Positions 1-15,772 of a DNA stretch of 64,000 nucleotides are shown piece after piece. Under the pieces are notes generated by a model, which saw only the letters and a list, made by a program, of their open reading frames with translations, did not search any database and was not told the DNA's origin. Each line of letters opens with the position of its first letter. The stretch's first letter is position 1. Position numbers and translations under genes: made by a program. The stretch comes from Ecdyonurus torrentis (Eukaryota > Arthropoda > Insecta > Ephemeroptera > Heptageniidae). The stretch is taken from contig OX439131.1 of the NCBI GenBank assembly GCA_949318235.1, forward strand, positions 11,461,625-11,525,624, in the 5' to 3' direction.

Positions 1-2090
1 CGTCATATTTATTGCGCTTGGAGGCCATACTGGAGTAGTGCATAACATTGCTCAGCATAGGACAAACATCATTTAAGCCAATTTTCTTTGGGAAATCGGT
101 TAATTTTTTTTATGAGTTATTTTTCTCACATACTTGAGATACTAATTCAACATATTTACAGCATCAATACTCTCAAAAATATTGCATAGTGTTTTTAAAC
201 TGGCAAAATGATTTTTTGTCCTATGCCACCAATGTTATTGAGTTATCCAACATGGCGTCGACTTTAACATGAATGCATAGACCCTATAGAAAGAGGCTGA
301 AAATCAAGTTGAGTTAAGTGCTTTGTTGCCAGCTTGCAGAACACCTGCACAATAATAATACCTAAAATGTGCAGGTGTTCCACAAGGTGTTCAGCCTCTT
401 TCTATATAACATCTCTATAATATACCTAGGGATCTTATTTCTATACAAAGCGGCTTCATCTTTGATGTTAGGTTTACCTTTGCCATAAGTGTACACGATG
501 AATGCAAATTCATGCAAATTTCAGATAAAAAAATAACAGTGATAGCAAAATTATTGTTAAAGAGAGGGAAAAATAATAAAATAAATAAAATATATCTTGA
601 TGGAAAAGTTTACACAAATATTTGCAATCAGAAGTTACAAGAGAAACAGCAAGCAACAGTAGAAGAGGCATGTTACCCTAACGAAACCTCTTAATCTAAA
701 ATCAATGTACCATAAATATGTGTACCGAAGTGTCACAATAAATTTTCAATACATTACGCTTATGGGAAAATAGTAAATTTGAGATACAGTATCTCTGGCA
801 ACACTGCACACAGTTAACATTGATAACAGGTATTAGGGGAATGTAGTGTCCAAGTAAAAGAGAGAAAAGGTGGCATATTATATACTGTGCTACATTTTAG
901 TCTATTGTTATGAAAGATTTTGGTGACACTTCGGTACAAATACATAGACCTTAGTGTGAATTACATACACTGAATCTGTTAATGTGGTACCTATAAAATG
1001 TATGCATATGATAAATTAGTTGGTACACTGGTACATAAATTACTGATATATTATACGGTACTCATATTATTGATAAGGTATTTTTATAGATAGGTAATCC
1101 AAAGAGAATATCGTTATTCAATTTTCTGTTGCCTTTAATTTTATTTTATCCTGGAAGTTATATTTTGTTGCCCATTTGATCAATGTAATTTTGACCCGCA
1201 ATACACGTCTCCAGCTGACCAGTACTTTTCAGCGGGAATCCTCTCTGGATTACATGAGATATCTACTTACATTAATTATTGAGGGTCAACAGCTGATTTT
1301 TTTTTTTTTTTTAATCCATGTATCAAGTATGCATAATTTACATTCCAATTATAATATATTTTTATCACATACATACATATGATCTCAAACAAAGTCATAT
1401 AAATACTAATAATAAATATTAATAATACTAGTAATAAATGTATAAATTAATAGACATATATTATAAGGCAGAATTTCAGTATTAACAATATTATTATTTT
1501 TTGTTAGGCCACTTGTAGTGAACACACAGAACACTGACTGACTGCTCATTCACAATTTATATGCAAATGAGGTCTGCATGTTGTTTTAGAATGGATGGTG
1601 TATATGCAAGCAATATGTCATTCCCATACATAACATTCAATATGTACAAAAGTATGAAGTTACGCCATGCTCAAATATACGAGTGCTTTTCATTTGAGCT
1701 ATAGGGAGGATTCAGAGGGAGAGAGCGTTGCAATGTGTGCATAAATGTATTGACATTCTGCCTTCACCGCCTGGGGAGAACGAAGACAAGGGCACTACTT
1801 TTTATTCCCAAGCATACTTATAATTATGTAATTTTTTGAACAATTAAACATTTAACCGATAAAATTCAAGCAAAACTAGTCCATACATACACATAGTTGA
1901 ACTAGAAAGATATATTGACTGGGCTATAGAGCGAGGATTGCAATGCCATGGGAGTGGAAACGGGGTTCCATTGAAAACACCAAAATTTAGTTTTTGGTGT
2001 TTACAAAGGTGGTAGAAGGCAAAATTATTATGTTACAGTTAAGAAATATTTGCAACTTAAGCTACATAAACGTATTTAGGGTAAAATTAC
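1..2090. other. Left flank, no recognised gene
   Basis: AT-rich sequence. It holds a fold-back repeat at 285-406 and a word cattacgcttatggg at about 752 that recurs at 5451. Two similar GC-richer patches (about 1695-1735 and 1920-1950) share a ctatag...aggatt...ttgcaatg pattern. A short open frame at 512-694 matched nothing I recognise. Confidence 0.5.
285..406. repeat. Fold-back repeat
   Basis: tatagaaagaggctgaa at the left end is matched inverted by ttcagcctctttctata at the right, and the inner arms aacacctgcaca/tgtgcaggtgtt also pair. Confidence 0.75.
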
Positions 2091-2148
2091 CTCCGCTTTT
2101 TGAGGCATCATTAGTATTTGAAAAGGCGGCAACGTTGGGCAACGCCAT
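2091..2148 (-). CDS. Possible first coding exon of an unidentified gene running left
   Basis: On the minus strand an ATG at 2148 opens MALPNVAAFSNTNDASKSG and ends at a donor (GGAG|gtaattttac). Local GC is raised. A perfect CRE (2603-2610) and an NRF1/Ewg-type palindrome (2679-2690) lie 450-550 bp upstream, as in a housekeeping promoter. An overlapping second frame from 2209 is also open, and no convincing next exon was found to the left, where the window ends. The protein is not recognised. Confidence 0.25.
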
Positions 2149-2602
2149 TGTAGGCCTGCGAAGCTAGAAAAACAGCTAACTCGAACACCACTGCTCCATG
2201 CTTGCTTCGACATCTAAAATAACATTTGCAGGCATTAAATAATTGCCATTAAAGTTCACAATAACGAGAATTCAATAATTTTCTTCCTAATTTCCGAATA
2301 GGCACTTTTCCATTGCACTATAAATTCTGTTATACAAAAAGTACAGTAGCCGCCACACATTCAGGAACGATTTTCTATCCTTTCCCCTTTGCCAGCTATT
2401 TTACAGCAAGCTCTCATATGATTCGTTGATTTCGAAATATCTTTCCTTGCTTTCGCTAGCCTCGCACACAGAGCTCTCATATATTTCAAGGTTGCTTTCT
2501 AACCTCAAACACAATTTTACACCAATCACATTCGAGCATTTTATCCCGTCCAACCAGACACTGGCATGTGGCAGTAAAAAAATGTTGACGCAATCAAATC
2601 TG

Positions 2603-2690
2603 TGACGTCATACCATTATTGAGCCACAGCGTGCGAGGCTACCTCTCGAGTTTCTGCAGGAAACTGTTTATTCACAGTTGCGCATGCGCC
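2603..2690. promoter_or_regulatory. Candidate promoter: CRE and NRF1/Ewg-type sites
   Basis: TGACGTCA at 2603-2610 and TGCGCATGCGCC at 2679-2690 occur within 90 bp in a locally GC-rich stretch. The second matches the palindromic GCGCATGCGC site of NRF1 and its insect relative Erect wing. Confidence 0.4.
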
Positions 2691-3898
2691 GGTAGATCTA
2701 AAAATAAAAAAAATACATTTTGGGAAAAGGAGTGGGGGAAGTGATAATAAAACAAGGGTCGTTGAAGGGTGGGGGAATTTCAGGTTTCGGGTTTCACCTT
2801 ATTATATGCAAGACCAAAAATTTGGGTCCCGGGCAGGTGCAGCAAAAAGTTGAATGTACTTTCAGTCAAGCGCAAGGTCTTATAAAAGTGTCCTTTTGCC
2901 AGCGGTCCATGATTTAAAAGGGGCAACGAGGGTTTATTTTTATTTGCATATTATAAGTAATTTTAACTTGGACCCTTTTGTCATTTCAATGAATAAGGTC
3001 GATTAAGTTAAAATGAGGTCAAGGGTCAATAATCATTTTTAATAATCATTTTTATGAATACTAATTAAAAAATAAATATATGAGCGAGGTTAATCAAAAG
3101 TGGACCTCAAAAATAAAAGGGTTTGTACCCTATTTTCTATAACGGGTACTATTCGACGCCATGTTTGTTCGTCGTGGCAATACATGGCATACATGCGTTC
3201 ACTGGCGTTCACTTCATTTCATTATGTAAAACACGTTATCCGGTGCAGATCCGGTGATATAAAAAACGCGTCTGTGCGCGAACAACTTGCGCGATGGGAG
3301 TGGTTGTATCATTTTTAACGTTACTGTACAAAACAAAAGATTGTAAGCGCGCAGTTTTACAAAACAGACTTATAGGTCCCACGTCACTATATCGATCGCC
3401 TTGGATTTTATAGACTGATCCGAGTTTTGGTAACTGTTGAATTTGTGTATTTATTTTTATTTATTCATATCATTCAGTAATTAGTATTTTATATACAAAT
3501 AGATATAACAAGAAAATGAAGATAAATCTATATGTATAAATATGTCTTCAAATGCTAAATCATAAAAATGCAATGAAATATATTGCATAAAAACTATATC
3601 GACTAGAAGGATCACAATGTGATGTTTACTTAAAAGTAACTTTATAGTTTCTAAATAAAAGTCTGTAAAGTTTATGATGTCTTGAGTATAATAACACTTT
3701 TTTTTTATTATAATAGCATAATACATTTTATGTCTGAATTATAACCTCTAACAATAAATTAATCATTAAACAATTGACTTAGGAATGCATGTTACCTAAT
3801 ATATATAATAATTATAGGAATATACAAGTGGCAGCTTATGAAATTTAAAACACTATATTTTATACTGCTTTACTAATAATTCAGAGGAAAGTATATTA

Positions 3899-4103
3899 AG
3901 GGCTACGCGGGAGTTAGTGAATACTGCAACCTCCGTGGGTGCAATTTTGGTACATCTGCATTTTCCGCACCCCCCTTTTCTGAAACATCTTTACGCTTAG
4001 CCTGCACAGATGTGCCATTATATAGTAGGCACGTCAAAGATTGCACATGTTGCAAAATTGTACCCACAGAGATTGCAGAAGTACTGAAATGACGCGTAGC
4101 CCT
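3899..4103. repeat. Palindromic fold-back element
   Basis: Ends agggctacgcg and cgcgtagccct are inverted copies. Pairing continues inward (ctgcaacctccgtgggtgca against tgtacccacagagattgcag), making a hairpin of about 205 bp. Confidence 0.8.
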
Positions 4104-5389
4104 CAATTTGTTATATTATTCTTTATAATGCATTATACAATGTATTACTTTGAAAGCAACATATTATATCATTTCGATAATTTAAAGAAAAGGATACAGA
4201 TGAAACCAGCAAGGGTCTTACCAAAGTGATGAGAGTCTCATAGTTTAGAGAAAATCTAGCTGTCAAGTCAGAGATAAAACTACCATATTGGATAGCTTTG
4301 GCACTAAACTCAAAGAGAAAAAATAGTTGTGTGTGCCTTCGTCAGTCCATTTTGGACTCACAGAGAAACTATATAAACGAGCCTGTAAGAACCAACAAAG
4401 GCATATACTCCATATACTCCATTTTCTCTTCGATATATAGCTTCCAATATATACTATATAGTGTTTATCTCCCTGCTAGCAAGATTTTCTCGTACTATAC
4501 TATGGGACTCTCTTCACTGTGACAAGACTTAAATTGTTTCCTCTGTCCTTTTCTTTTGGCTAATAACCACACAATGACTATAGAATAATATTTTACTATA
4601 AGTTATATAAATATAAGATGACAAAATAAAACGTTGCTGTTTTTCTTACATATAGGGTTCTTGCTATTTTTCTTCTTAAAATCTTTGTTACAGATATAAA
4701 TTAATGGGCTTGCTTGTAAATTCCTGTTCTAAGTTTTGGAAAACATGGAAATATAGCTAGCACCAATGTCCCCTGTAAGTCTTCCAAATCCCTATATAAA
4801 TCTGTAGTGCCTCAACTAGCACCACGCACTATATGGTAGTATAAATATAGTCTTTCACAAAAGTAGAAAATTTCATTGTTACTGGAGTGCAAACAAAGTG
4901 AGTGTTTATGATAATACGTAGAGGGAAATTAGACCACTGTGTCTTAACAGACAAGCTGAAAATTGGAAGACACGTAAAGGAACATTGGACAATTGGCTAT
5001 ATAATGCTCTTTAAATGGGATTGTACATTAGAGAAACAGGGTTTACGAACAAGCCTAATGACAATTGTGATGTTTTCATTGTTACAATCATAAACATGCC
5101 TTTAAAACAAAAATATAGTGTAAAAAATTAACAGCACATTACTAGTTTTATTATTTATTTTATCACACGTTACACACGCAACACTGTTCTGGACTCTGGA
5201 CATCTGATCTGATATATACGTAATATAAGTACACTTTACCAAAAATCTTCAATACAGATTTTCTCCTTCTTTTCTTTTTCTTTTTCTTTCTTTTCTTTCT
5301 TTTTTCGTCACGTATATATATAATATAAATTATTGCAAAGTACAATTTTCTGGAAAACAAGAATATTTTTTTAAACTTTCATTTCTTAA

Positions 5390-5603
5390 TGGAGGTTATC
5401 GGTTTAGCGCGCGGGGAGATGCGGGGAAAGCTAAGGGTCCCCTAATTTAACATTACGCTTATGGGGAAAAACACGTTTTTTTCGATTTTTGAGAAAACCA
5501 CTCCACCGATTTCCGAGAAATTTAAATGAGAAATACTAGACATACTTTTACGTGTTTTAAGCCATAGTCATTTTTAAGCATTTTTTTAAACCGATAACCT
5601 CCA
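5390..5603. mobile_element. MITE with 17-bp terminal inverted repeats
   Basis: tggaggttatcggttta (5390-5406) is matched exactly by taaaccgataacctcca (5587-5603). The 214-bp element is non-coding. A clear target duplication was not seen. Confidence 0.75.
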
Positions 5604-5906
5604 TTTGATACCAATAGTTTTATTACTAATAATAATCAAAGTGGAAAAAAGTACTCGCATTATTTTTTTCAAATGAAAATACTTTGCTGTTTTTAAGACA
5701 GATCAAAATACTATATGCATTTAATATAATAAACAGCAAGTGAAAGGGATATAATTTATCTTTACATTACACAACATTTAACATATATTTATGATCTTAT
5801 AGTTTTAAAGTGCCAATAGTAAAGTGCATTATGTCACAATCAAAGAAGATAAAAGCGCATGCAGAGACATATGAAAAGGTTACAAAATTCTTGCTGTAAA
5901 ACAAAA

Positions 5907-6335
5907 TTAATATTTTGCAAATCAAAGAAAAGTAATAGATTATATTTTAAAGCATGTATATTGAAAGTTATAATACGCGAAAATCTTTAATTAAAATAGA
6001 TACAAAAAAGAGGGGGACACAAAATTGCAGGCTCAAGGCTGCTAATTAGAGATTTTTACTACTGCCATGATTGGAATGCATCCAAACTCACCTGATTTAC
6101 CACTCGCCAAGTTATGAATTGGCAAATTTGCAACTTGGGGAGTGGTAAATCAGGTGAGTTTGGTTGCATTCCAATCACGGCAGTAGTAAAATTCTCTAAT
6201 TAGCAGCCTTGAGCTTGCAATTTTGCGTCCCCCTCTTTTTTGTATCTATTTTAATTAAAGATTTTCGCGTATTATAACTTTCAATATAGCGGGCTTTAAT
6301 TACAACATATTACTTTTCTTTGATATGCATATTAA
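5907..6335. repeat. Large palindromic fold-back element downstream of ULK3
   Basis: Two arms of roughly 200 bp are inverted copies. They include ttaattaaaatagatacaaa, gagggggacacaaaattgca, gctaattagag and aatcaggtgagtttgg, with a loop near 6120-6140. It lies about 400 bp past the ULK3 stop codon. Confidence 0.85.
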
Positions 6336-6726
6336 AAACCGTACCGTAATGTTTTTTCTTATATTTAGGCTATATATAATATAAAATTAATATTTTGAAT
6401 AATCTTATTCAGCATCATTTCACTCTATATATTTATAAATGAACATTTTTTTAAATAAGTAATGGTTTTCCAATAACATGCACAGTGCAATACATAAATA
6501 TAGCTTTTACCAAAGAAGCAGAATCACATAAATGGGGCTTACTGGTTAAAACATAGGGCGTATGGGAAAAGCTTAGAGGGACCTCATCAAATTGTACACC
6601 CATTTCAGCATTGAGGGACCATGTTTATAGCATTTTAAAAATGCTTGTTTTATTGTTACAACATTGTTTACACACCGAAAGAGTTTAAATGAAACATAGT
6701 AAATACACTGTTATGTGTTTTAAATG

Positions 6727-6736
6727 TTTATTTATT
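6727..6736 (-). terminator. Polyadenylation signals of ULK3
   Basis: Two overlapping AATAAA hexamers on the minus strand (6727-6732 and 6731-6736) lie about 50 bp after the predicted ULK3 stop codon at 6785-6787. Their position supports the last exon ending there rather than splicing onward. Confidence 0.45.
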
Positions 6737-6784
6737 ATTATTTTTATTATTATTATTAATTGTTTTACCAGAAGCATCCATTTA

Positions 6785-11373
<4,589 letters not shown>

Positions 11374-12147
11374 TTTTGCTGTCAAAAATACAATAATTAT
11401 ATCTCATTCACACTATGCGCATACTAATTAAATTAGGAACACCCGTTTTTTCAAATTATATACTGTCGTTCAAAATTTTGCGTATAGGAGGGGAATACGG
11501 CAAGTTTTGTTACTCTTCGCATAGCTCTAAAGAGTTATATCACTGTGTTTCCTGTTGAAATAACGAGAAAGATCAATATTAATCTTACTTCATATCATTT
11601 CTTCAGTAAAAATATTCAATCAGTTCAAATTTACAGATAATTATAATAAAAAGCATACCTTAACTGCTTCCTTTAAATTTTTGTTATTATTTGGCAGCTG
11701 ACTAATGTACAACGTTGCCAGATGTATTTTCCTTAAAAACAAAGCACTTGATAATTTAAAAATATTGATTTACGAAATTTACTAATTATACAATAAAAAT
11801 ATATTATAAAATTTATTGATTTAAATAATTAACTTAATATACATTAAATTATGACATGGAAAGTTGCCCACTTGACAGCGCTGTAAAAATTTGTAAATAA
11901 AAAAAGGGGCGTAGAGCTTTGTTGTTCTTTGTTCTACAACAATCTACAATGTGTATGTACAGTACATACTTGTTGTATTTTGTTTAAAATTCAGGTGGTG
12001 TTACGTAACGCGTGGAATGTAATGTCACATTCTTGATCACATTATCGTATCGTACATACATAAAGTTAGCACAGTCCAAGCTCTTATCGCTGCGATAAAA
12101 AAAGGGATAAGAAGGACCGCTGTCCTAGGCTTTATGATTTTAAAATA
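11374..12147. promoter_or_regulatory. Divergent promoter region between ULK3 and XPA
   Basis: The start codons of ULK3 (minus) and XPA (plus) are 774 bp apart and point away from each other. After allowing for a ULK3 5' UTR exon near 11659-11710, the shared non-transcribed part may be only 200-400 bp. No TATA box stands out. A bidirectional promoter is an inference from geometry. Confidence 0.5.
11659..11710 (-). other. ULK3: Probable non-coding 5' exon of ULK3
   Basis: A good donor (AAG|gtatgc) ends at 11659 on the minus strand. It would pair with the acceptor tttttgacag, six bases before the ULK3 start codon at 11373. An initiator-like TCAGC lies near 11700. The upper boundary is a guess; only the donor and acceptor are directly visible. 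Confidence 0.4.
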
Positions 12148-12903
12148 ATGGGTGATAATGATGCAAGTTCTCAACCTTCTGGGTCTCAAGAATCTCCCGG
12201 CTCCTCTTCCACTACGAGTTTGACTCCTGCTCAATTAGCTCGTATCGAGAAAAACCGTCAAAAAGCACTACTTTTAAGGAGTAAACGCCAGAAAGCTGAG
12301 GCCTCTAAACCTTATTCACGAAGGTATAAAATGGAAATGCATAAATAATTTATAAAATTCAACTATTTACTATGTACATACATACATACATACATATATG
12401 TTTTGTATTCCACATATGTATGGTACATAATCTGATTATCCACATGTTTCCAATGAATCAGACCTTAGATTAATTTCTAAGTGTATGCATGGAATCTATA
12501 GTCTTCGCGATTGTTGTCTGACATGTTTCAGTGATGACCGAGCCAAGTCCAAGAAAGATGATACACCTATCATCCGAGTAGAGGGTGTAAAATTTATTGA
12601 TACAGGTGGAGGCTTCTTGCTGGAACAGAAAGATGGAGAGGAGGCAGTCGAGAAGGTATAGCTTATACTAGGCTGACCATAATTAAAAGTGTTCAACCCG
12701 GGACACTGCAGAGCAATGCACAGAAGAGACCAAGAGGCCCGCGCGAAGCGCGGCCGGTTGTCCCCGCCGGAGGCGAAAAATTTTCAGAAAAGGGGGCGTG
12801 GCCTCCGAAATTTCATCAGTTTTGTGTCTTTTTGCAAGAGTTTATTTAAAAGTACATGGATTTTTTTCAATGCTTTCTGTCGTCTATTTTTAACCTTTTC
12901 CCT

Positions 12904-12944
<41 letters not shown>

Positions 12945-14350
12945 TAAAAAAACAAACAAATTATGAAACAATTTTTTAATAATTAATAATAGTTATATCA
13001 CAAATAACATACGTAACCGACGTAACGTATGGTATGTGATGTGTACGTCCTATTTGAGCCGAAACACCCACTCTAAAAAAAAATTAATAAATAAATAAAA
13101 ATTTGGCGTAACTATGGTGTATAATTTTAATATGCTACGAAAAATATTACGAAAATGCATCGACTATAATATCTTTTCACGTTTTTTTTTTTTTTTTTTT
13201 CTCCGCGAGCTTTTAATTGTATACTTTTTATTAAAATTCCTGCAAAATATAAAACCGGGACATTGACGATTTTTGCAAAATCTTGCCGGGACTTTAGTGT
13301 TGAAACCGGGACTGTCCCGGCTAATCCGGGACGGATGGTCAGCCTAGCTTATACATATATCTTATTAAGTAATCATATTTATGTACATAAATGTACAGTA
13401 CGTACATTCTATCGAATATATTATGTACGTACATATACTGACTGTTATGCCAAATCTTGAACATTAAGTCACAGTGTCTTTCACTTTACAGATAAAATTT
13501 GTTGAAGAGCCAGCACCAACCATTGAACCTGATTGGCCAACATGTGAAGAGTGTGAGAAGAAATTTCAAGATTCTTTTCTCATGAAAAATTTTGATCATC
13601 CTGTATGTGAGCCTTGCAGGTAATTAACTGCTTATTTTATACACTGTCCTTTTTACATTGTACTGATTTACATTCTTCATTAATAGGGACAATGATAGTT
13701 TACACAGTCTTATAACAAAGACTGATGCCAAAAATGAGTATTTGCTAAAAGATTGTGATCTTGATAAGCGTGAACCTCTACTACGTTTCTTGAAACGTCG
13801 TAACCCCCATGACACTCGTTGGGGAGATATGAAGCTGTATTTGCAGTTGCAAGTTGAACAAAGAGCACTGGAAGTTTGGGGTTCTGAGGAGGCTTTAGAA
13901 GAAGAAAGACAACTGAGAGAGGAGAAACGAGAAAAGTCAAAAACTAAGAAATACAATAAAAAGATGAAAGGTATAAACAATAATAATTTAATAATTTATT
14001 TAATTTAAAATATTAAGTTGCATTTCATAATTAAAACATTAGTTTAGATCATTCAATTGATTTATTTTTTTATCCCCCCCCCCAATTTTTTTTTAATATA
14101 ACCCACTGTGCTATGGATTTTATGTTTTGCCTCCTAATCCTGAACGTTAGCATTTTTTTTTTTTTTTTTTTTTTTTAGTTGTGATAATATTTATGTTATA
14201 GAGTTAAGGATGGCTGTACGTAGCAGCTTGTACAACAGAATTACTGCTACTCATGAACATGAGTTTGGTCCTGAAGAACACATCGAAGAAGATACGTACA
14301 AGCGCCAGTGCACATCTTGTGGATTTGAAGAGACCTATGAGAAAATGTAA
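12148..14350 (+). CDS. XPA: XPA, DNA damage-recognition/scaffold protein of nucleotide excision repair, 5 exons
   Basis: Exons are 12148-12323, 12532-12655, 13492-13619, 13687-13970 and 14202-14350, giving 286 residues (human 273). The N-terminal part carries the basic helix that in XPA binds RPA32 ([17 protein letters not shown], about 26-42). The ERCC1-binding motif is visible as DTGGGF at about 82-87. The C4 zinc finger is exact for the family: C118-x2-C121-x17-C139-x2-C142. The DNA-binding core follows ([25 protein letters not shown]), then a charged helix and the C-terminal TFIIH-binding region ending [16 protein letters not shown] positions XPF-ERCC1 and RPA on damaged DNA in the nucleus. 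The gene is divergent from ULK3 and convergent with HMGCR. Intron 2 (12656-13491) is mostly a hAT-type MITE inserted 13 bp into the intron. Nothing in the reading frame looks broken. Confidence 0.96.
12669..13346. mobile_element. Non-autonomous hAT-type DNA transposon (MITE) in XPA intron 2
   Basis: The 678-bp element starts TAGGCTGACCAT and ends ATGGTCAGCCTA, a perfect 12-bp terminal inverted repeat. It is flanked by identical 8-bp copies GCTTATAC (12661-12668 and 13347-13354), the duplication length typical of hAT elements. Both subterminal regions repeat CCGGGAC-type words. It has a GC-rich stretch at 12737-12775, an A-tract at 12906-12941 and a T-tract near 13183-13200. No transposase reading frame is present. 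It begins only 13 bp after the end of XPA exon 2. Confidence 0.85.
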
Positions 14351-14609
14351 TTTGTCATTAAGACCATTTACCAGTACATACCAGTGATTTATTATTATTA
14401 TTATTTAGACTAGATTGCTAATGCTACACACAAACTTTTATATAGTATTAACCACCTTAAATATAAAACAAAAAAGAAAGCTGAGGAATTTTTTTTTAAT
14501 GAAATGGTTAAAAAAAAATCTCAGACTTCTTTCTCTTTGTTTATAATTTGGGACACTCTGATTATTATTATCATTATATTTTGAATGTAATTTGGAATGG
14601 GAAAGTAAA

Positions 14610-14615
14610 AATAAA
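14610..14615 (+). terminator. Candidate polyadenylation signal of XPA
   Basis: AATAAA about 260 bp after the XPA stop codon is the first perfect hexamer seen downstream. AT-rich surroundings make chance hexamers common, so this is tentative. Confidence 0.3.
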
Positions 14616-15190
14616 TTAAAATATATTTTCTTAGATAATATTACATATTTAATTTCTTTAATAATTTTTTAACATACATGTATTTTGCAAGTGGTTATTA
14701 GGCCAAAAAATATGCCTTCATAATTATTCTCATTGTCTTGTTTAGAATACAAGTAAATAATCAATTTTCTTTTAGAAAATTTATTTCCTTTTTAAAATAA
14801 TTACATACATTGAAAACTTTAAATAAAATTTTTAAAATTTAACAAAAATAATTCAATAAAAGCTAACTAATCAACAGGTTACAATAAAATTGGTTTCAAG
14901 TTTACTATGAAAACATTGTTTTGTTTTTTTTATTATTTTTAGCATAAGTGATATGTTCATTTATTATTTATAATTATTTTTTACTAAATAGAATTGCATC
15001 TACGTTGTACAGGTAACTGAAAATCAGTTGCGTTTAATAATGTTGATCAGCCTCTCCACATAAAGCTTAATTGAAACCATTATAAACTATACTTTGTGCA
15101 TTAAAATTTAATATAATGAGAAAAGCTCATTGGCTGAGAGTTCAAATGTCAATAAAAAAAATGCAACCTTGAATCTCTAAAGCTCAATCA

Positions 15191-15306
15191 TCCTATGTTA
15201 TTTAATATTAAATTATTATCAGAAAATTAGTCATTACGATTGGCTGAGAGTCAACTTTCAGCCAATCAAGACTAATTTTCTTAATTTAAAATTAAATAAA
15301 ATAGGA
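15191..15306. repeat. Fold-back element with attggctga arms
   Basis: tcctatgttatttaatatta...attggctga on the left pairs with tcagccaat...ttaaataaaatagga on the right, with a very short loop. A further gctcattggctgagag copy lies at 15126-15141. Confidence 0.8.
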
Positions 15307-15772
15307 GTGCTGTACAGGTCGTAAATCTTGTCTTTAAATAAAGCTAAGATTTTTTTTTTCCGTTTTAATACAATATACAGACTCTCAACTAACAAATTTA
15401 TAATTCTGTAAAATAATAATAAAAAAAATCTATTATTATAATTTTAGGGTGCATAATTATTTTACAGAACAGTCATTGCTGATTATTTTATATACATTAC
15501 ATCCCTAAAATGTTGAAAAGAATAATTATTCTAAATTAAAAAGAATGTTTCTTATTACAAATAAAATTAAAAAACTAATTATTATTCTATAACAGAGTTC
15601 ACATTATTATTCTGGCAATAATATTTTCCAGTTCATTATATTGCAATATAGTTTTCATAAATTCACTTGAGGTAACACATAACAAGTGGGGACACAAGGA
15701 TAGCTTGCTGTTTCCCATATTTGCTCAAAGATGCATGATGTCTTACAGGGTATCACACTCTTCTTCCTCACG

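Larger units (their letters stand above)
2691..6726. other. Intergenic region holding several fold-back elements
   Basis: No gene was recognised. The region contains palindromic elements at 3899-4103, 5390-5603 and 5907-6335, described separately, and otherwise AT-rich sequence. Short open frames at 2720-2917, 3100-3318 and 4298-4522 have no recognisable similarity. Confidence 0.5.
14351..15772. other. Convergent 3' region between XPA and HMGCR
   Basis: The 3' UTRs of both genes lie here, pointing toward each other. A fold-back element occupies 15191-15306. No other gene is seen. Confidence 0.6.

Noticed and set aside
512..694. 60-residue Lys/Asn-rich open frame on the plus strand
   Set aside because: Composition follows the AT-rich DNA, and no domain, splice partner or promoter was found.
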